From Cycas panzhihuaensis (lineage: Eukaryota > Cycadophyta), in the NCBI GenBank assembly GCA_023213395.1, contig CM041465.1, positions 216,201,741 through 216,265,740 on the forward strand: a DNA stretch of 64,000 nucleotides. Direction: 5' to 3'. This document shows, piece by piece, positions 38,501 to 50,635 of the stretch. How positions within the stretch are numbered: the stretch's first letter is position 1; every line of letters starts with the position of its first letter. Below the pieces are notes generated by a model. It made no database searches. It was not told the origin of the DNA and worked only from the letters and a program-made list of their open reading frames with translations. The translations under genes and the position numbers were made by a program.

Positions 38501-38781
38501 AATAGACCAGCCACAATGAAGAATCAATATTTGCACTTACTAGAGCAGCTACATTAACATCATCACTACATGATGGAAGATGAAAATCAAGCTGAGAACA
38601 TCATACTACAAAGGTATTAGTATAAAATTAAAGACAAAAATCAAGATGAAGATAACATTCTATATGAAAGACATCACTACAAGATTGGAGACAAGGATCA
38701 AGTTAAAGAAATCATCTTTAAGACATTTCTAAGGATAAGGCATTGTAAATACAAATGACCAAAATGTGCATTAAGGGGAAG
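38501..38781 (+). other. Gag-only element II 3' UTR and polypurine tract
   Basis: Noncoding; it ends TTAAGGGGAAG right before the 3' LTR, a typical polypurine tract. Confidence 0.8.
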
Positions 38782-39004
38782 TGTTAGAATATTAATGCAC
38801 ATTTATTTTTATCCCACATACAAATGGGTCCCACTCTCTCTATATTGTCATGTATTATAAATACACAACATTATGTACCATATTGTATCATGTTGTAATA
38901 ATATTTTATTAATACAATGGAGATACCTTAAGGGTACCTTTCGATTCTGTGGAGGTGTTATGTTCTATTTGCCAATATCTTATTGCATGTTCTATTTTTC
39001 AACA
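38782..39004 (+). repeat. Gag-only element II 3' LTR
   Basis: It starts TGTTAGAATATTAATGC, ends TTTTTCAACA and is followed by CTTAA. Confidence 0.93.
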
Positions 39005-39009
39005 CTTAA
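39005..39009. repeat. Target-site duplication CTTAA, right copy
   Basis: It is an exact match to 35919-35923. Confidence 0.85.
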
Positions 39010-39189
39010 TAGATAGATAAATACCCTTTTCATTATTACATCCTTATAGATAAATTTTTATATGAAATTATAAATATGTTAAGCCTAATAAGTTAAATTA
39101 ATAGGTATGTATAGTAACTTTTAGTAGGTATTAATGGTCACAAAATGAGAGATTTATACCTATTCTCAAAATATTACACCACTTAACTT

Positions 39190-39624
39190 TATTAAAATTT
39201 TAAAATAAATTATATAGAAGCATATAATCAAGTAGGATATAATTAAAATTTCATAATCAATCAAGCATATAATAAATAATAAATAATAAATAATAAATAA
39301 ATAATGATAAGGGAATAAGAGTCAATAATACAAATATTATATATGACACCATGAATGGAAAAAGCCATCCCTAAATATATATGAGATCTTATATGAAGGA
39401 ATATTCAAATAACCTCATGGTGAGTCATCCTATTCTCATAATGAGGACTTTATCTTATTTTCCTTTTAATATCTATTTCTCCTATATAAATATATAACCT
39501 TATTAATATTTAATTATATTTCACTATTATATCAACTAATTTGATCATGCATATATGAACATTTCACATTGACCAATCATCGCTAGATTACTAATTAAAC
39601 GTTACAATAATTTTTGTAAAATAT
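39190..39624 (-). repeat. T2 3' LTR
   Basis: It starts near TTAAAATTTTAAAAT and ends near GTAAAATATA. It includes an (AATA)n stretch at about 39269-39303 absent from the other LTR. Confidence 0.68.
39269..39303. repeat. (AATAAAT)-type simple repeat
   Basis: About five tandem AATAAATAATAAAT-like units lie within the T2 LTR; it is a length polymorphism between the two LTRs. Confidence 0.85.
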
Positions 39625-40931
39625 AATTCCCTTTTAATGTTTAATTTATAAATTTCCATATCTTCATGTACTCATTTGTATCTTCATTTCACCTATATCA
39701 CATATAAGCATTAGTTATCAAATCTATCTTTATCATGCTTGTCTCCTGCAAGTAAATCCTATAATGTCATCAATATATCATGTCATAACTCACCACTTGT
39801 ATATCCATCAATTAATCAAACATAGCTTATGACTTTCACCTTACCATAATACACGAAGTTTTTCTCCTCATTAACTTCATATCTCCACATGTAAGTTACA
39901 AATCCAGACTCATAAAATTATTAATCAAATAAGTAATTGACTTCCATATAAAATAACAACCATTTACCAAAGTTTATAGGTAACCAACCATTATAATCAC
40001 TAGTTATCTAATAAATATTTCTTATATGTGACTCATTAGCTTCATAAAATTAAAAAATAATATATTTTTATTAGTTAAATATGTTATACACGAATAAATT
40101 GTGAATCTTTTCTTATCTCTTGTCTATGAGATGTGCATGTGTTACAACCATAAGTAATTTTACACCTATGGAATATGCATGTGTTGTCTTCATCAATGAC
40201 TTTACATATGTATTTGTAGCTTTATTGGCAACCTATCTCATCAAACTCAATTCTCAACCAACTTTGGAAATAGGGCATACCATCTAGTTTGTCAAGCTAG
40301 TTATAATAAGGTAGCATACAATAATATGTTTCCATGCCTCTTGTTATATATAATTATTATATTCTAACTAAAAAATACATATCAAATGGATTCCTTAATA
40401 GTTGATCTGAATTATTAGGGTGACCTATAAGTATTATTACTAATTTATCAACCAAACCTATAAGACTTCTTTACATCTTATATCAAGTAGATAAACTCAT
40501 ATACTTAACTTTAAACTTTCAACTTTCAAATAACCTCAAACTTCAACTCATCAAAACAATTAGGTGGTGTCAAATATGTCCTCATTCAATTAATCAATGT
40601 ACCAAATCATATAATCAAACAAGATGATTTATCCTTCATTTTCTTATTATTCCATATTAATTTTTTGTTAAATCATTTGATTGGAAGGATTTCAATATGT
40701 GTCGATATAACCTAAATTTTAGCTTCAAATCAATTTTCAATACCAACTTTATCACCAATTCATATAATGCATGCAAAGATCATCCTCAAATAGCAAAGAT
40801 CATTACATATATATGGTCTTTAATATCTATTCTATAAACATGTTTCCTAATTCTACCACATAACTCTAATATGATATCTCACCAAGATATTCACATGTTC
40901 TTTTTTATCTCTTCTTTAGCTCTATACCTTG
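39625..40931 (-). other. T2 interior, no coding sequence
   Basis: 1.3 kb, AT-rich, with no frame above 60 codons. The part next to the PBS (40680-40930) resembles the T1 leader at 34330-34580. Confidence 0.6.
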
Positions 40932-40943
40932 ACTCTAATACTA
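40932..40943 (-). promoter_or_regulatory. T2 primer binding site
   Basis: The complement reads TAGTATTAGAGT, three changes from TGGTATCAGAGC, all of the C/G to T/A type. Confidence 0.65.
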
Positions 40944-41380
40944 TGTTTAAAATTTTAAAATGACTTATATATAAGTTTACAATTAAGTAAGATATAACTA
41001 TAATTTTATGATCAATCAAACATACAATAAATAATAAATGAATAAGGCATAAGAGTAAATAATGCAAATATCATAAGTGATACCATGTTTAATGTGAAAA
41101 GCTCTTGAATAAAAAAAAACACCTTTAAATGTATATAAGATCTCATATTAAGGAATAATCAAATGACCTCATGGTAAGTCATCTTATCCTTGTAAGGAAG
41201 ACTAAGTGGTATTATTTTCCTTTCAATACACATTTCCCTTATATAGATGTGTGACATTATCAACGTCCAATTATCTCACCATCATATCAACCAATTTGAT
41301 CATATATGTATGAACTTTCCACATCAACTAATTACTACTAGATCACTAATTAAGCATTACATAGATATTTATGAAATATA
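40944..41380 (-). repeat. T2 5' LTR
   Basis: It starts TGTTTAAAATTTTAAAAT and ends near GAAATATA, paired with 39190-39624. Confidence 0.68.
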
Positions 41381-41992
41381 ATATTATAATATGCTTAATG
41401 GCCATAGTAGGTTTATAAATTACCTACCTTGATATGTACAAGATGGCATCTATTTTATAAGAATTTATATACAAATGGCAACAACTAGAGGAAGTTTAAT
41501 TATGAAGCAAAAAAAATAAACCTTTATAAAAATTCTTAGTGATAGTCATGTATTTAAGCACATACAAATGGCCAAATGTATAGAACTATGTTGCTTAGTA
41601 TATAGTATTTTTCTTTATGCACACTTAAAATATATTATGATTGAAATGGGGTAATGAGAGTATACCTTACATCCATAAGATTAGTGTATCCCCTACATCA
41701 AACTAGAGGGGTTTAAAAGCCCAAATTCTAAGAGAGTAATATGTACACCGTACAAACCCCCACCTTCAAGAAGTATATAAGTGGTTGGAATTAGGTGCCA
41801 AGGTGATAAAAGGTATAAGTATAAAATAAGAGAAGCTGACCCATCCTACAAAGTCTTAGAGAATACTCTAGCTTAGGAGAAAACACCAAAGGTAAATCTA
41901 ATCCTGAGAGAAGAGTAGTAAAAAGGGAATGAAAGTTTAATTTTAACCACTCTCCCAAGCAAACCCTAGTTGTCATCTTAAAAAATTTAATT
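41381..41992. other. Unassigned sequence
   Basis: No ORF or repeat border is recognisable; it may belong to the element carrying the decayed ORF that follows. Confidence 0.35.
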
Positions 41993-43480
41993 ATGAGGGT
42001 GCCTCCTAAGAAACATTTACTTGTCTCTAGAGGATAAGTACTCAAGGAAGCTAGCCTACATAATGACGTACTATGCAAGATTACTCCTAGAAAACCTTAG
42101 AATCTATTCTATGAAGGTATATAAGATTATATGACTATAGCCAAAGCATATATAGCCACATAGGTTACCTATAAATTAAATGAGTAATAAGGAGAATTTA
42201 ATATTAATAATATTTTACTCAAAAGATAGGAGGTTGCTCCCATAATTTTGGAGATTTCTCCTTAAAAAGAGATGAACATAACATAGCCAAGGATAAAATA
42301 TGAATCCTTTATAATAGAATTAGTAAATGGATACCTTGTATTAATATGAGGATATTATAGCCTTATAGTGGTAAGAGATAGTCGAGACCTTATAAAGAGA
42401 GCTAGATGAGGGAAGCCCTCTATGAGTTCAACTCAAGCTAATAAAGAAATAAGAATTATAACATGAAAGTGAGTTAATGGTCATAGTTGAGGTTAAGGTC
42501 CTTGAGGGTTATTTTCATAAGTGGGAATGGCATGAATGAAGGATTGAAACTATCAAAGTATGAGATAACTCTATAGTTGAGAGATGAAGTCTCCCCTTAG
42601 AAGATTAGATTATGGTTGAGGTAGTAGATTACCATCTTGCAATAGGTGAGATGGTTGAAGAGAAAGTAAAAGGCATGTAAGTTGAACTTGAAAAGGCAAA
42701 AGTAGTAAATGAAGCACTTCACATTAAAAATGTCATATTAAAATGAAGGTTTTTTGAGATGGACCAAATATACTAACCATTATAAGTGAAGTTATTCTAA
42801 TAAGTGTCTATAATCTCAAGTGACACCTTCACTATATTACTTCGAAGAGAGGGCACATCTAAATAGGCAGTAGAGATACTCTATAGCAAATACAAATATG
42901 AGAGGATCGAAGTGATAACTCCATTATGGAAATTATTAAATGAAGCATATGACTTAAGGAAAATAGTACAATCATTATGGGTAGTGGCAGAATTATAGAG
43001 TTAGGACATTTCTAATTGTATCTTTAGTGATTACCAATAATTTAAGGGCATAATGATTAATAGTTCAATAATAGGTCTAGAAGTAATGCATCTTTATAAG
43101 TGGGAAGAGATGCTACATACATCCCAATATTATGCTAAAATATACTTAGAGAACTAGGATAGCTTATTAAGTAGTTGGATGTAATTATGTCAAATATCTA
43201 TATTCTCCATGAAGAATGTGAGTTCCTAGAATTTGAAGGTGTAGTAGGATATATAGGTTTAGAAGTGTTCAAGCATTCAACTTAGAAGCATTACCAAGTA
43301 ACTACCTTAACTAATTTAGTAAGAGGAGCCTTCTACATAACAACTTACAAACAAACTTTTAACACGAGTTTAGAGGTAGCTAGAGGTAAAGTGCACTTTT
43401 GGAAGCAAATAATAAGACTTAACTCAAACTAGACTTAAGCTTTATAAGATGCAAGTTAATGGGGTGATGTTAAACCTATC
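41993..43480 (+). pseudogene. Decayed long ORF of unknown identity
   Basis: From the ATG at 41993 (MRVPPKKHLLVSRG) the + strand reads coherently for about 130 codons; nearly all stops are TAA/TAG/TGA at places where Gln or Arg would fit. A frame change before 42612 leads to a second coherent part: MVEEKVKGM, VELEKAKVVNEALHIKNV (likely coiled coil), SSDTFTILLRREGTS, VEILYSKYKYERIEVITPLW, SSIIGLEVMHLYKWEEML. A last change near 43205 continues with EFEGVVGYIGLEVFKHS and RGAFYITTYKQTF. Total about 490 codons. I recognise no family; a Gag or ORF1-type protein of an old element is possible, a host pseudogene not excluded. Confidence 0.45.
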
Positions 43481-46400
43481 TCTCTTAAATGATGTTATGT
43501 AATAGAGAGCAAAGTTGCAATAAATTAGCTATTCTAAATGTATGTGAGATTAACATATGTTATAGGTGTTCTGCTAGGCTATAATAAGATTATATAAAAT
43601 TTGTAAGTTTCAAAACACAAGATCACATTATAATTATGTTTACATTAAATAATAGAAATGACATCATCAATAAGCATGGGAGAAAAAGAACTATAAATAA
43701 TTTAATTCTTAAAGGGAATACGGAGGAATGAATGCTCTTTCTTTCTTTTATGATTTGGATATTATAAAGACATAAAAGCTTGAGAAAGGAGGAGAAGTGA
43801 GGGGGGAAAGGATTAAGGAAATTTTGTATGTAGTAAAACATTCTTTTTTATTGTATATACCTTAGTGAAAATCTAAAGCCACAAGGATGAAGTACTACAT
43901 TCTCTAGTATTGAATGGGTTGAAGGGTAATAGGCACATGTTAGACATTTCTCTTTAAGGTATATTTTTATAATGCATGGATTAGTTATTATTTGTTCAAT
44001 GTAATACATGAACATACTTTTACTTTATATAATAAGAAATATAATTACAGTTAGTATATCTAGTAGATGAAATTTATGCATTACATTTACTACATAGATC
44101 AAGATTTCTAACCTTAATTGTTGCTTGGTGGTGAATTCTTAATTATATATGGTATAACCTACTATGTGATCATCTTGAGCAATGCAAACTTTCAAGTGAC
44201 TACTTTCTTTACTCATATCTTACTAATTACAATAGCCTATACTTATTTATAACTATTATTTCATAATCTAAACATGAAATCATTTTAATCCTTATGTATT
44301 CTTAATTTCTGTTGTATATTTATAAATTTATTATTGTAGTGTGTTGTATGCTAATAAACCTATTATAATAGTTAGGATGTATTAAGTTTTATTTGCTTTG
44401 TAATTGTGTATATTATAATATATCTCACAACCATGTCTAAATAAAGGAACTACCCTTATTAAGTGGATGATCTACAACATCCCTAAGTTGTGTTTATGGG
44501 ATTGTACCTCAAACACCTTGTAGGCTCGATCATCATAATATCTCATTAAGTATATTATAGGTGGATGGTAGTGCCTTGGTCCATTTGGAAGGGGGGTTGG
44601 AATGAAACACTATGTTGTTTCTTCCACTTCTAATTTCAATCATCATAAGCCCTTATGTTCTTTATCTTAGTCTTCCCTCTAATTAATGTACTTGATGTTG
44701 AAGGTTTGGTGGATGAATGGTTGTTACATTAATAGACTATTATTTAACTATTTGATTGTATGAATATCAGTTAACTCCACTTTGTAATTTACTTGGTTTA
44801 GTTTATTAATTATCTAGATTTAGTCTAGTGTACTAAATATATAGTTCTTTCTAGTATATCATGGTTAAAGTGATATATATCCTCATGAATTTTGATGCAC
44901 AAGTTTCTTATACAGAATAGTAGGGCCCCATTACATTCATAGCTAGCCTTACTTTATAGCTTCCCAATGCTTTTGTGTATTGTTGTATTAATTTGTGTTG
45001 TTAATAATAATGAGATAACTAAATGTGGTATGGTTTGCTTTAGATCTCTTTAATATTTTTTCTATAGAAATTTCTAGCTTAGGGTACTCTTCCTCTAACA
45101 CATGGCCCATAGGTATGTCAATCTTGTTACTTGTTTGATGGTAAATGTAATCTAATTAGGGACACTAATAATATTATGTGTTTTAAAGAAATTTATGATC
45201 TTTACTAGCCACTTATATGTATTTAAGTCTCCCTTTAATGAGTAGGCTGATAGCTTTACGTTATGGTAAAAAATCTATGGATACTAATCATTTGAATATT
45301 TCTAATTATCAATTTACTTTTCATGGTGTTTTGTATCTTACTGGGCAATATATTTCTATGTTATCCCACTCTGGTAGCCTCCAATATCCTTATCTTCTCT
45401 TGTATTCTACATATATGACTACTAAGCTTGGTTAGGGAAACTTTAGGTATATTTTACCTTTTCCTATAGTCTAGTATAGTGGATTTATTTATTCTTGAGC
45501 AAAGCTCTAGTTTTGGAGATGCAATTACTTCACCAAGATGCTTTATTGATTAATTGGTAGGGTGGGGTACTAGACACCTAGATATATTAAAATATGTGCT
45601 CTATTTTGATCGAGCCTACTTATTATCTTAGTAAATTAGCTAGCTCTAAAAGGGTTCTAATTTAATCTAATTTAACGACTACTACGCTAGAATGGAAATT
45701 AGTTTATTATAATATAAAAGGATAACAAAAATAAGAAATGAAAAAAGAAAACGAGGCAATCTTTTAAGAATTCAAATAAAAAGCTTCATTCTAAAATATT
45801 ATTCAAATATTCTAATTTTAATTTTTTAAAGGAACCTTATATATCATAAAATCTAGGCTAAATGCATAATTTATCATTTGTGTTTATTGTTATACTTGGC
45901 TTTGAATCAATACTAATTACTATTCATGATTTGTCTAAGTAGGGTTGAGGTGGAGGTTTAAATTAGAGTGGGGGCTAATGGCATAGAGATGGGGATTGGA
46001 GGGGGAGGTCAAGACCTACATGATGGGGCTCACAATATGAGGGACTATCTAAAAATTAGGCTCTCTTATGAATTATAGATTGGCCTAAGGACACATAAAC
46101 ATTATGCTAATAGATCTAAAGTTGATATCCTTGGTGGGGAAGTAGTACAAAGGGTGGATATAAGATTAGAATATATGTCAGAGAGAAGAATTTACTAAGA
46201 CCATTAAGGAAATGATGGGAATAAGAGTACTTAAAAGTAAGATAGTAACAAGTTTTGCTTTTTAGTACACCACCTAAGTAGAATGGTTAGAAGGGGTGAT
46301 TAGTGTAAGGAAAAGCATAATAAGAAAATAAATAGTAATGCTAACAATACACTTACACTAATAAGTACCTATAATTATGAAAAATAGTGGATATAAACCC

Positions 46401-46624
46401 TTACTCTAAGGAGATTATAAGAAGTTATGATATCACTTATAGTAAACCCTTAAGGGTTGGCAATATGTAAACTATTGAATAGTAATTATTTAGAAAGAAG
46501 ATGCTAATAATAAGCTAATGAAATAAAATTTATAATATGCTTCACAAGGGCATAACCTATTAAATAACCACCTATCACTAGAAAATTTGGATTGCTAAAT
46601 CATGTGACTAAGACATGCGATGGT
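43481..46624. other. Unassigned 3.1 kb, no recognisable gene
   Basis: A purine-rich tract lies at 43782-43812. Frames such as 45217-45435 (72 codons) and 43623-43841 (minus) show no motif. There is weak local coding coherence on the + strand at 45420-45660 but no domain. Probably remnants of old elements. Confidence 0.4.
43782..43812 (+). promoter_or_regulatory. Purine-rich tract, possible polypurine tract
   Basis: A 31-base run is purine except for three T (43798 and the last two bases), about 300 bp after the decayed ORF. It has the position and composition of a plus-strand primer, but no LTR was identified after it. Confidence 0.35.
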
Positions 46625-46954
46625 TAAAGCTTCCTATAAACTTATGTGCATGGGTCATTTATGTTCTCTAATAGGAATAAGGGTGGGTCATTTTTCCTAC
46701 CAATAGAATTCTATGAGGATGGGTTACTCTTACCTATTTAAGGCCTAATATTTATAAATGAGAGTTATTCCTAGAGTTTATTTGTAATACCATGCTATTG
46801 TATAAATTTGGTGATCTTTTAGTGTTCTTACAAGTGTCTCTTTTCTATAATCTTGGTGAATAAATCAATAATAGAAATCTATTGGCTGCATATTTCATAT
46901 CTCTCTTGTGCTCTTTATATTAAATTAGTGTAGATTACCTGTGGAACCCTTCCA
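46625..46954 (+). repeat. Gypsy C copy 2 5' LTR
   Basis: The end (GGAACCCTTCCA) is fixed by the PBS; the start near 46625 (CCTATAAACTTATGTGCATGG) is set by alignment to copies 1 and 3 and is approximate. Confidence 0.6.
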
Positions 46955-46956
46955 AG

Positions 46957-46969
46957 TGGTATCAAAGCC
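46957..46969 (+). promoter_or_regulatory. Gypsy C copy 2 primer binding site
   Basis: TGGTATCAAAGCC, with one difference from TGGTATCAGAGCC, is the best preserved PBS of the three copies. Confidence 0.85.
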
Positions 46970-48422
46970 ACATTCATAAATCCAATTAAAGCAGCAAGGC
47001 ATGATCAAGAAGAAGCATATTAGCAAAGTGATAAAAAAAATTAGAAAAAAAAAAATCCCCTTGGTGAAACTTCTTGAATCCTCTCTTATATTTACTTCTA
47101 CTTTCTTTCTCTAAAATAAGTTTGTAAAGTCTTATAATCAACTATAAGTAAGTAGCAAACCCTCCTATACCTTTTCCTTAGGGGTTAGGTAAAGACCCTA
47201 TTCCAAGGGGTCTATAAACATCATAGGAAACTATTCTTCTTGGCCAAGCATATGTGGGTATATGCCTATGTACAAAGTGAAATAGATTGCACTACTTATA
47301 TAAGCCTTAGATGGTATTTAATTATGGAATTGAGCCTCCATGTACTTTTAAGTATATAAGAGGACCCTTTTAGGTTTTCCTTATCACCTAATATAGGCAA
47401 ACTATCAATTACCTATCATCTATAATACATTGGTTAGTAGTTAACATTGGAAGCTATCTTTTTTGAATACCTCTGCATGGATTTCATGGCTATGGGCATG
47501 GATATTCCTCCATAGTTAGTACCCTAAGATATTGGTTCAAACTTTAGTATTAATAAAGAAGTTTATCAAAGGGCCTATAGACTAGGTAAACTTGTGTCAG
47601 AGTTTGGCAGGATGACTACTACATTAAATACTATTATTACATTACCAAAATTCCTAAGGCTATTGTACTTTTGTAAAGTTGTTAAGACTGAAACGTACCT
47701 CTATATTATAGTAACAACATGAAATAACATAATTCTACATTACAATAATAACACCAAATCTTATAATAATAATAACATAATGCCATCTTATATTACAGTA
47801 ATAACTCTAAAATAATTAAAGGCTTCACATATAAACATTTAGTCTATTTTTTTTAATCCAACACCTAATCTTTAAGTCAAGCACCCACCCTCTTAAAAAA
47901 ACTAACTTTTTCAAAATCTAGCACCTAGTCTATGGGGTCACTTTAGGAAATACTTCTCTAAGTTAGATGAAATTTGCACTACTAGATCTAGGTTAGAAAA
48001 ACTATCCATAGCTCAAAATCACCTTTACCCATTCATACATCTTATTTTGATCTATGTATCATGCTGATCATTTTTCACTAGGGTAGTTTTAACCTACAAT
48101 AATATATGGGCATTTTTAGGATACAATAATATATAAGCACCCCATGGGTCCTAGAGCCTAAATTTTCACCTATGAATCTCACCTACACCACTTTGATAAG
48201 CCTTTTATACTTGTTTAAGTGCATTAGGTGAAATTATTATGTAGTTTTAAGGGCCAATAGGCTAGACATTTCCTTCTCCTTTTCCTTTTTTTCTATCTAC
48301 AACATTTCCCACCTCTTCATTCCCTTTTATCTTTCTCATTCCCTCTTGATTAATACCTTTCTTTTATGTTATTCCTAGTTCTTTTTAAATTCTTCTTCTT
48401 TATTTTATAATAGAGTATATCT
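46970..48422 (+). other. Gypsy C copy 2 leader
   Basis: A noncoding leader of 1.45 kb sharing blocks with copies 1 and 3: GGTTAGGTAAAGACCCTATT, TAAACATCAT, GCCTCCATGTAC, TATGGGCATGG and AGTTAGTACCCTAAGATATT. Confidence 0.7.
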
Positions 48423-49290
48423 ATGGCACCAATCTAAGTAAATAATCTCCAAGAAACTTGAGGCCTAGTTCAAAAATATGTCTAACTAACTGAATAACTT
48501 TTACAAGAACTAGGACACCTTATAATTCAAACAAGATACTTTTATTTAAAAATAAGATACTATGTCCAAGGATATTAAGGTTATATATTACAAAGGTTAC
48601 CACTCATGTATTAGTACTAATAGCTAATATACCAGCTACTCAAATATGCTAGGTCTAATATTATAGCTTTATATTCTAGTGCCCATTCCACATCAATAAT
48701 CAATCCACTACAAGATTAATATACCAACTTTTAACCCCAATCTGAATAAAGATAGTTCTCAAAGTTGGATAAGTAAGTTAGACTTGTACTTCTCACTCAA
48801 CCCTATGCCTGTTGATGATTAGCTATTATTTGTAATTATTCACTTGGACGTCAAGGCACACCACTAATTCTATTGGTAGTAAAATAAATACCAAACTAAT
48901 CAAGCATGGATATAATTCTGTAAGAACTTTTCTAAATAGTATGAAAATACTTTGAACCTTTTCTTTTTTGGCTAGTTCATTTAGTTAAAGTAGATAACAT
49001 TAGTGGATGCATATATAAAGGAATTCTAGGCTCTTTAGACTCAAGTTAGGTAAACTCTAAATTGACAAATACTTGTGAAAGTATATATCTTTAGCCTTAA
49101 AGATCATATTCAAATATGCCTAAAAATAATCACTAAGACAAGCTATATCTATAGCCAAGGTGGTAGAAGCTAAGTTTGTATTAAAATAATTAACTACTTT
49201 TCATTTGATCCTCCTTAGGACCAACAAGCTTAGTAGCCAGATTTTTCTCACCAATAATCATATGTGGATGAGGTAAAACATCCTCCAATA
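48423..49290 (+). pseudogene. Gypsy C copy 2 gag (decayed)
   Basis: MAPI, then TAA for Gln, matches the gag starts of copies 1 and 3. Later blocks follow the order seen in copy 1. Many TAA/TAG codons stand where Gln is expected. The RNA-binding knuckle is not visible. Confidence 0.68.
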
Positions 49291-49589
49291 AATTACCTAT
49301 CAATAAAAACTTCATTGAACTTAGTCCACTAGCTCCAGTAGAATTGCATCAACATAGAGAAACTAGCCTTTACATACAATGCCCAGAGAAGTAAATTCCT
49401 AGCCATAGTCATGTTTATAAAGCTAGGCATATGGTCTTCAGCATTGACCTAGCCTTTCATCTAATGGAAGCTTTGACCCAAATTTAGATCAAGAACATGA
49501 GGATGAACCACTCATAGAACCTTCTCCCAATCCTAAGCCAATCTTTGCCTATTATTTCTTTTATTTCCTATCCTAAACTACTAAGAGTC

Positions 49590-49920
49590 AAAGGCATACT
49601 CCACAGAACCCCCATATCTATCCTAATCGATAATGGTGTATTATTTAACTTTATTAATAAATTACTAGTTAAGTAACTTAACTTGTATATAGTCTCAAAA
49701 ATGGGCTTCATTTACTCTCTTCCTATGTAAAAAACATTGCATTATGTTAGGGTTATCAAGATTTTACAAGTTTAGATAGGAACCTATCTCTTATTCTTTA
49801 ATATTTATGCTCTATCTATAGGTGAGTTAGATATTATATTTGGAGTCTAGTGGCAAAAATCTCTTAGTATGCATATCATCAATAATTCTTAGCATAATCC
49901 TTTTATACTATTTAAGGATA
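49590..49920 (+). pseudogene. Gypsy C copy 2 protease (decayed)
   Basis: ILIDNGVLFNFINKLLV near 49618 is the retropepsin active site (D-x-G kept as DNG). A IGTYLLFFNIYALSIGELDI block and a IIFGVQWQ-type end (TAG for Gln) follow, exactly the LGVQWL pattern of this Gypsy group. Confidence 0.8.
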
Positions 49921-50039
49921 ATATGCATAAGATACATAAGCTCCATAGGATTTAATTCCCTCCTAATTAGCTTGTCTCCCTAAGCTAAATGAGGAGATAA
50001 TTGTAAACCAACCTTAGATATATAGTTCAAATTAACAAC

Positions 50040-50578
50040 ATTCTAGGTAACCCTCATATTCACCTAAATATTTAGGGCATCCTCACTAAATACCAGTAGG
50101 TATTTGCCCTCTCTTAGCCACCCCTCCACTGGATTGTGGTTTTTATTACACCATTACATTCTAGCCCTTCAATGACCTTGTTAGCTTTAGGCCCTATATA
50201 AACTCTTATTTCTAAAAAATAAGATAGAGAACATTACCAAAGATCTAATGGATATTGGGATTATACAACTAAGTAAAATCCCCTATATTGCCATGATTGT
50301 GCTTATTCATGAAAAGGACAAGTCTTTTAACCTTTATATGGACTATAAGGAATTTATAAAATTACTATAAAAAATAAGTTCACATCATGGATTGATGATA
50401 TACTTGATAAAATTCACGATACCATGATATTCTCTAAGATAGATCTTAAATCAAGTTATTATCAAATCCCCATTACACTCGAGGATCACCATAAAATAAC
50501 TTTTAGAACTCATCATGGCTATTTTGAGTTCCAAGTAATTCCTTTTGAACTTTACAATGCCCTATTTTATATGAACAT
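50040..50578 (+). pseudogene. Gypsy C copy 2 RT N-terminal half (decayed, cut off)
   Basis: KDLMDIGIIQLSKIPYIAMI and FNLYMDYKEF lead into a frame change, then a WIDDILDKIHDTMIFSKIDL block, KSSYYQIPI, HHKITFRTHHGYFEFQV and a FELYNA block at about 50545. The sequence stops before the catalytic YxDD motif, which is missing. Confidence 0.8.
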
Positions 50579-50635
50579 ATATAACTAGTAGAATGAAGAT
50601 ACTAGCACTCATGGTTAAGGCATTAGGAGGTTAAG

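Larger units (their letters stand above)
35924..39004 (+). mobile_element. Non-autonomous gag-only LTR element II (TR-GAG-like), complete
   Basis: It has short LTRs (221 and 223 bp), an exact PBS, a polypurine tract (TTAAGGGGAAG before 38782) and a CTTAA target duplication. The 3.1-kb element has one gag-like coding region (37605-38500) and no protease, integrase or RT. LTRs are very similar to each other, and the gag has one frameshift only, so this is among the youngest insertions here. It must have been mobilised by enzymes of an autonomous Copia. Confidence 0.92.
39190..41380 (-). mobile_element. T2: noncoding LTR element, minus strand, about 2.2 kb
   Basis: Two direct repeats (39190-39624 and 40944-41380) share many blocks, for example CTAATTTGATCAT / CCAATTTGATCAT, ACCTCATGGT(G/A)AGTCATC and a TTTCA/TTCCACATYRAC-type segment. 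Next to the second repeat a PBS complement (ACTCTAATACTA, reading TAGTATTAGAGT) marks it as the 5' LTR. The 1.3-kb interior has no ORF. A clear target duplication was not found. It is a small non-autonomous (LARD/TRIM-like) element. Confidence 0.7.
46625..50578 (+). mobile_element. Gypsy C copy 2, 5' LTR to mid-RT
   Basis: LTR, PBS, leader, gag (48423), protease (49615) and RT start (50040) align in order with copies 1 and 3. The element ends in RT at about 50578, shortly before the LTR of copy 3. The 3' half and 3' LTR are absent. Confidence 0.8.

Noticed and set aside
39185-41385. Target-site duplication for T2
   Set aside because: The five bases outside the two LTRs (AACTT and ATATT) match at only three positions; borders are not certain enough to claim a duplication.
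41791-42078. 95-codon minus-strand frame
   Set aside because: It is antisense to the decayed + strand ORF at 41993 and has no motif.
45217-45435. 72-codon + strand frame as a small gene
   Set aside because: No motif, no neighbouring gene context and composition like the surrounding AT-rich sequence.
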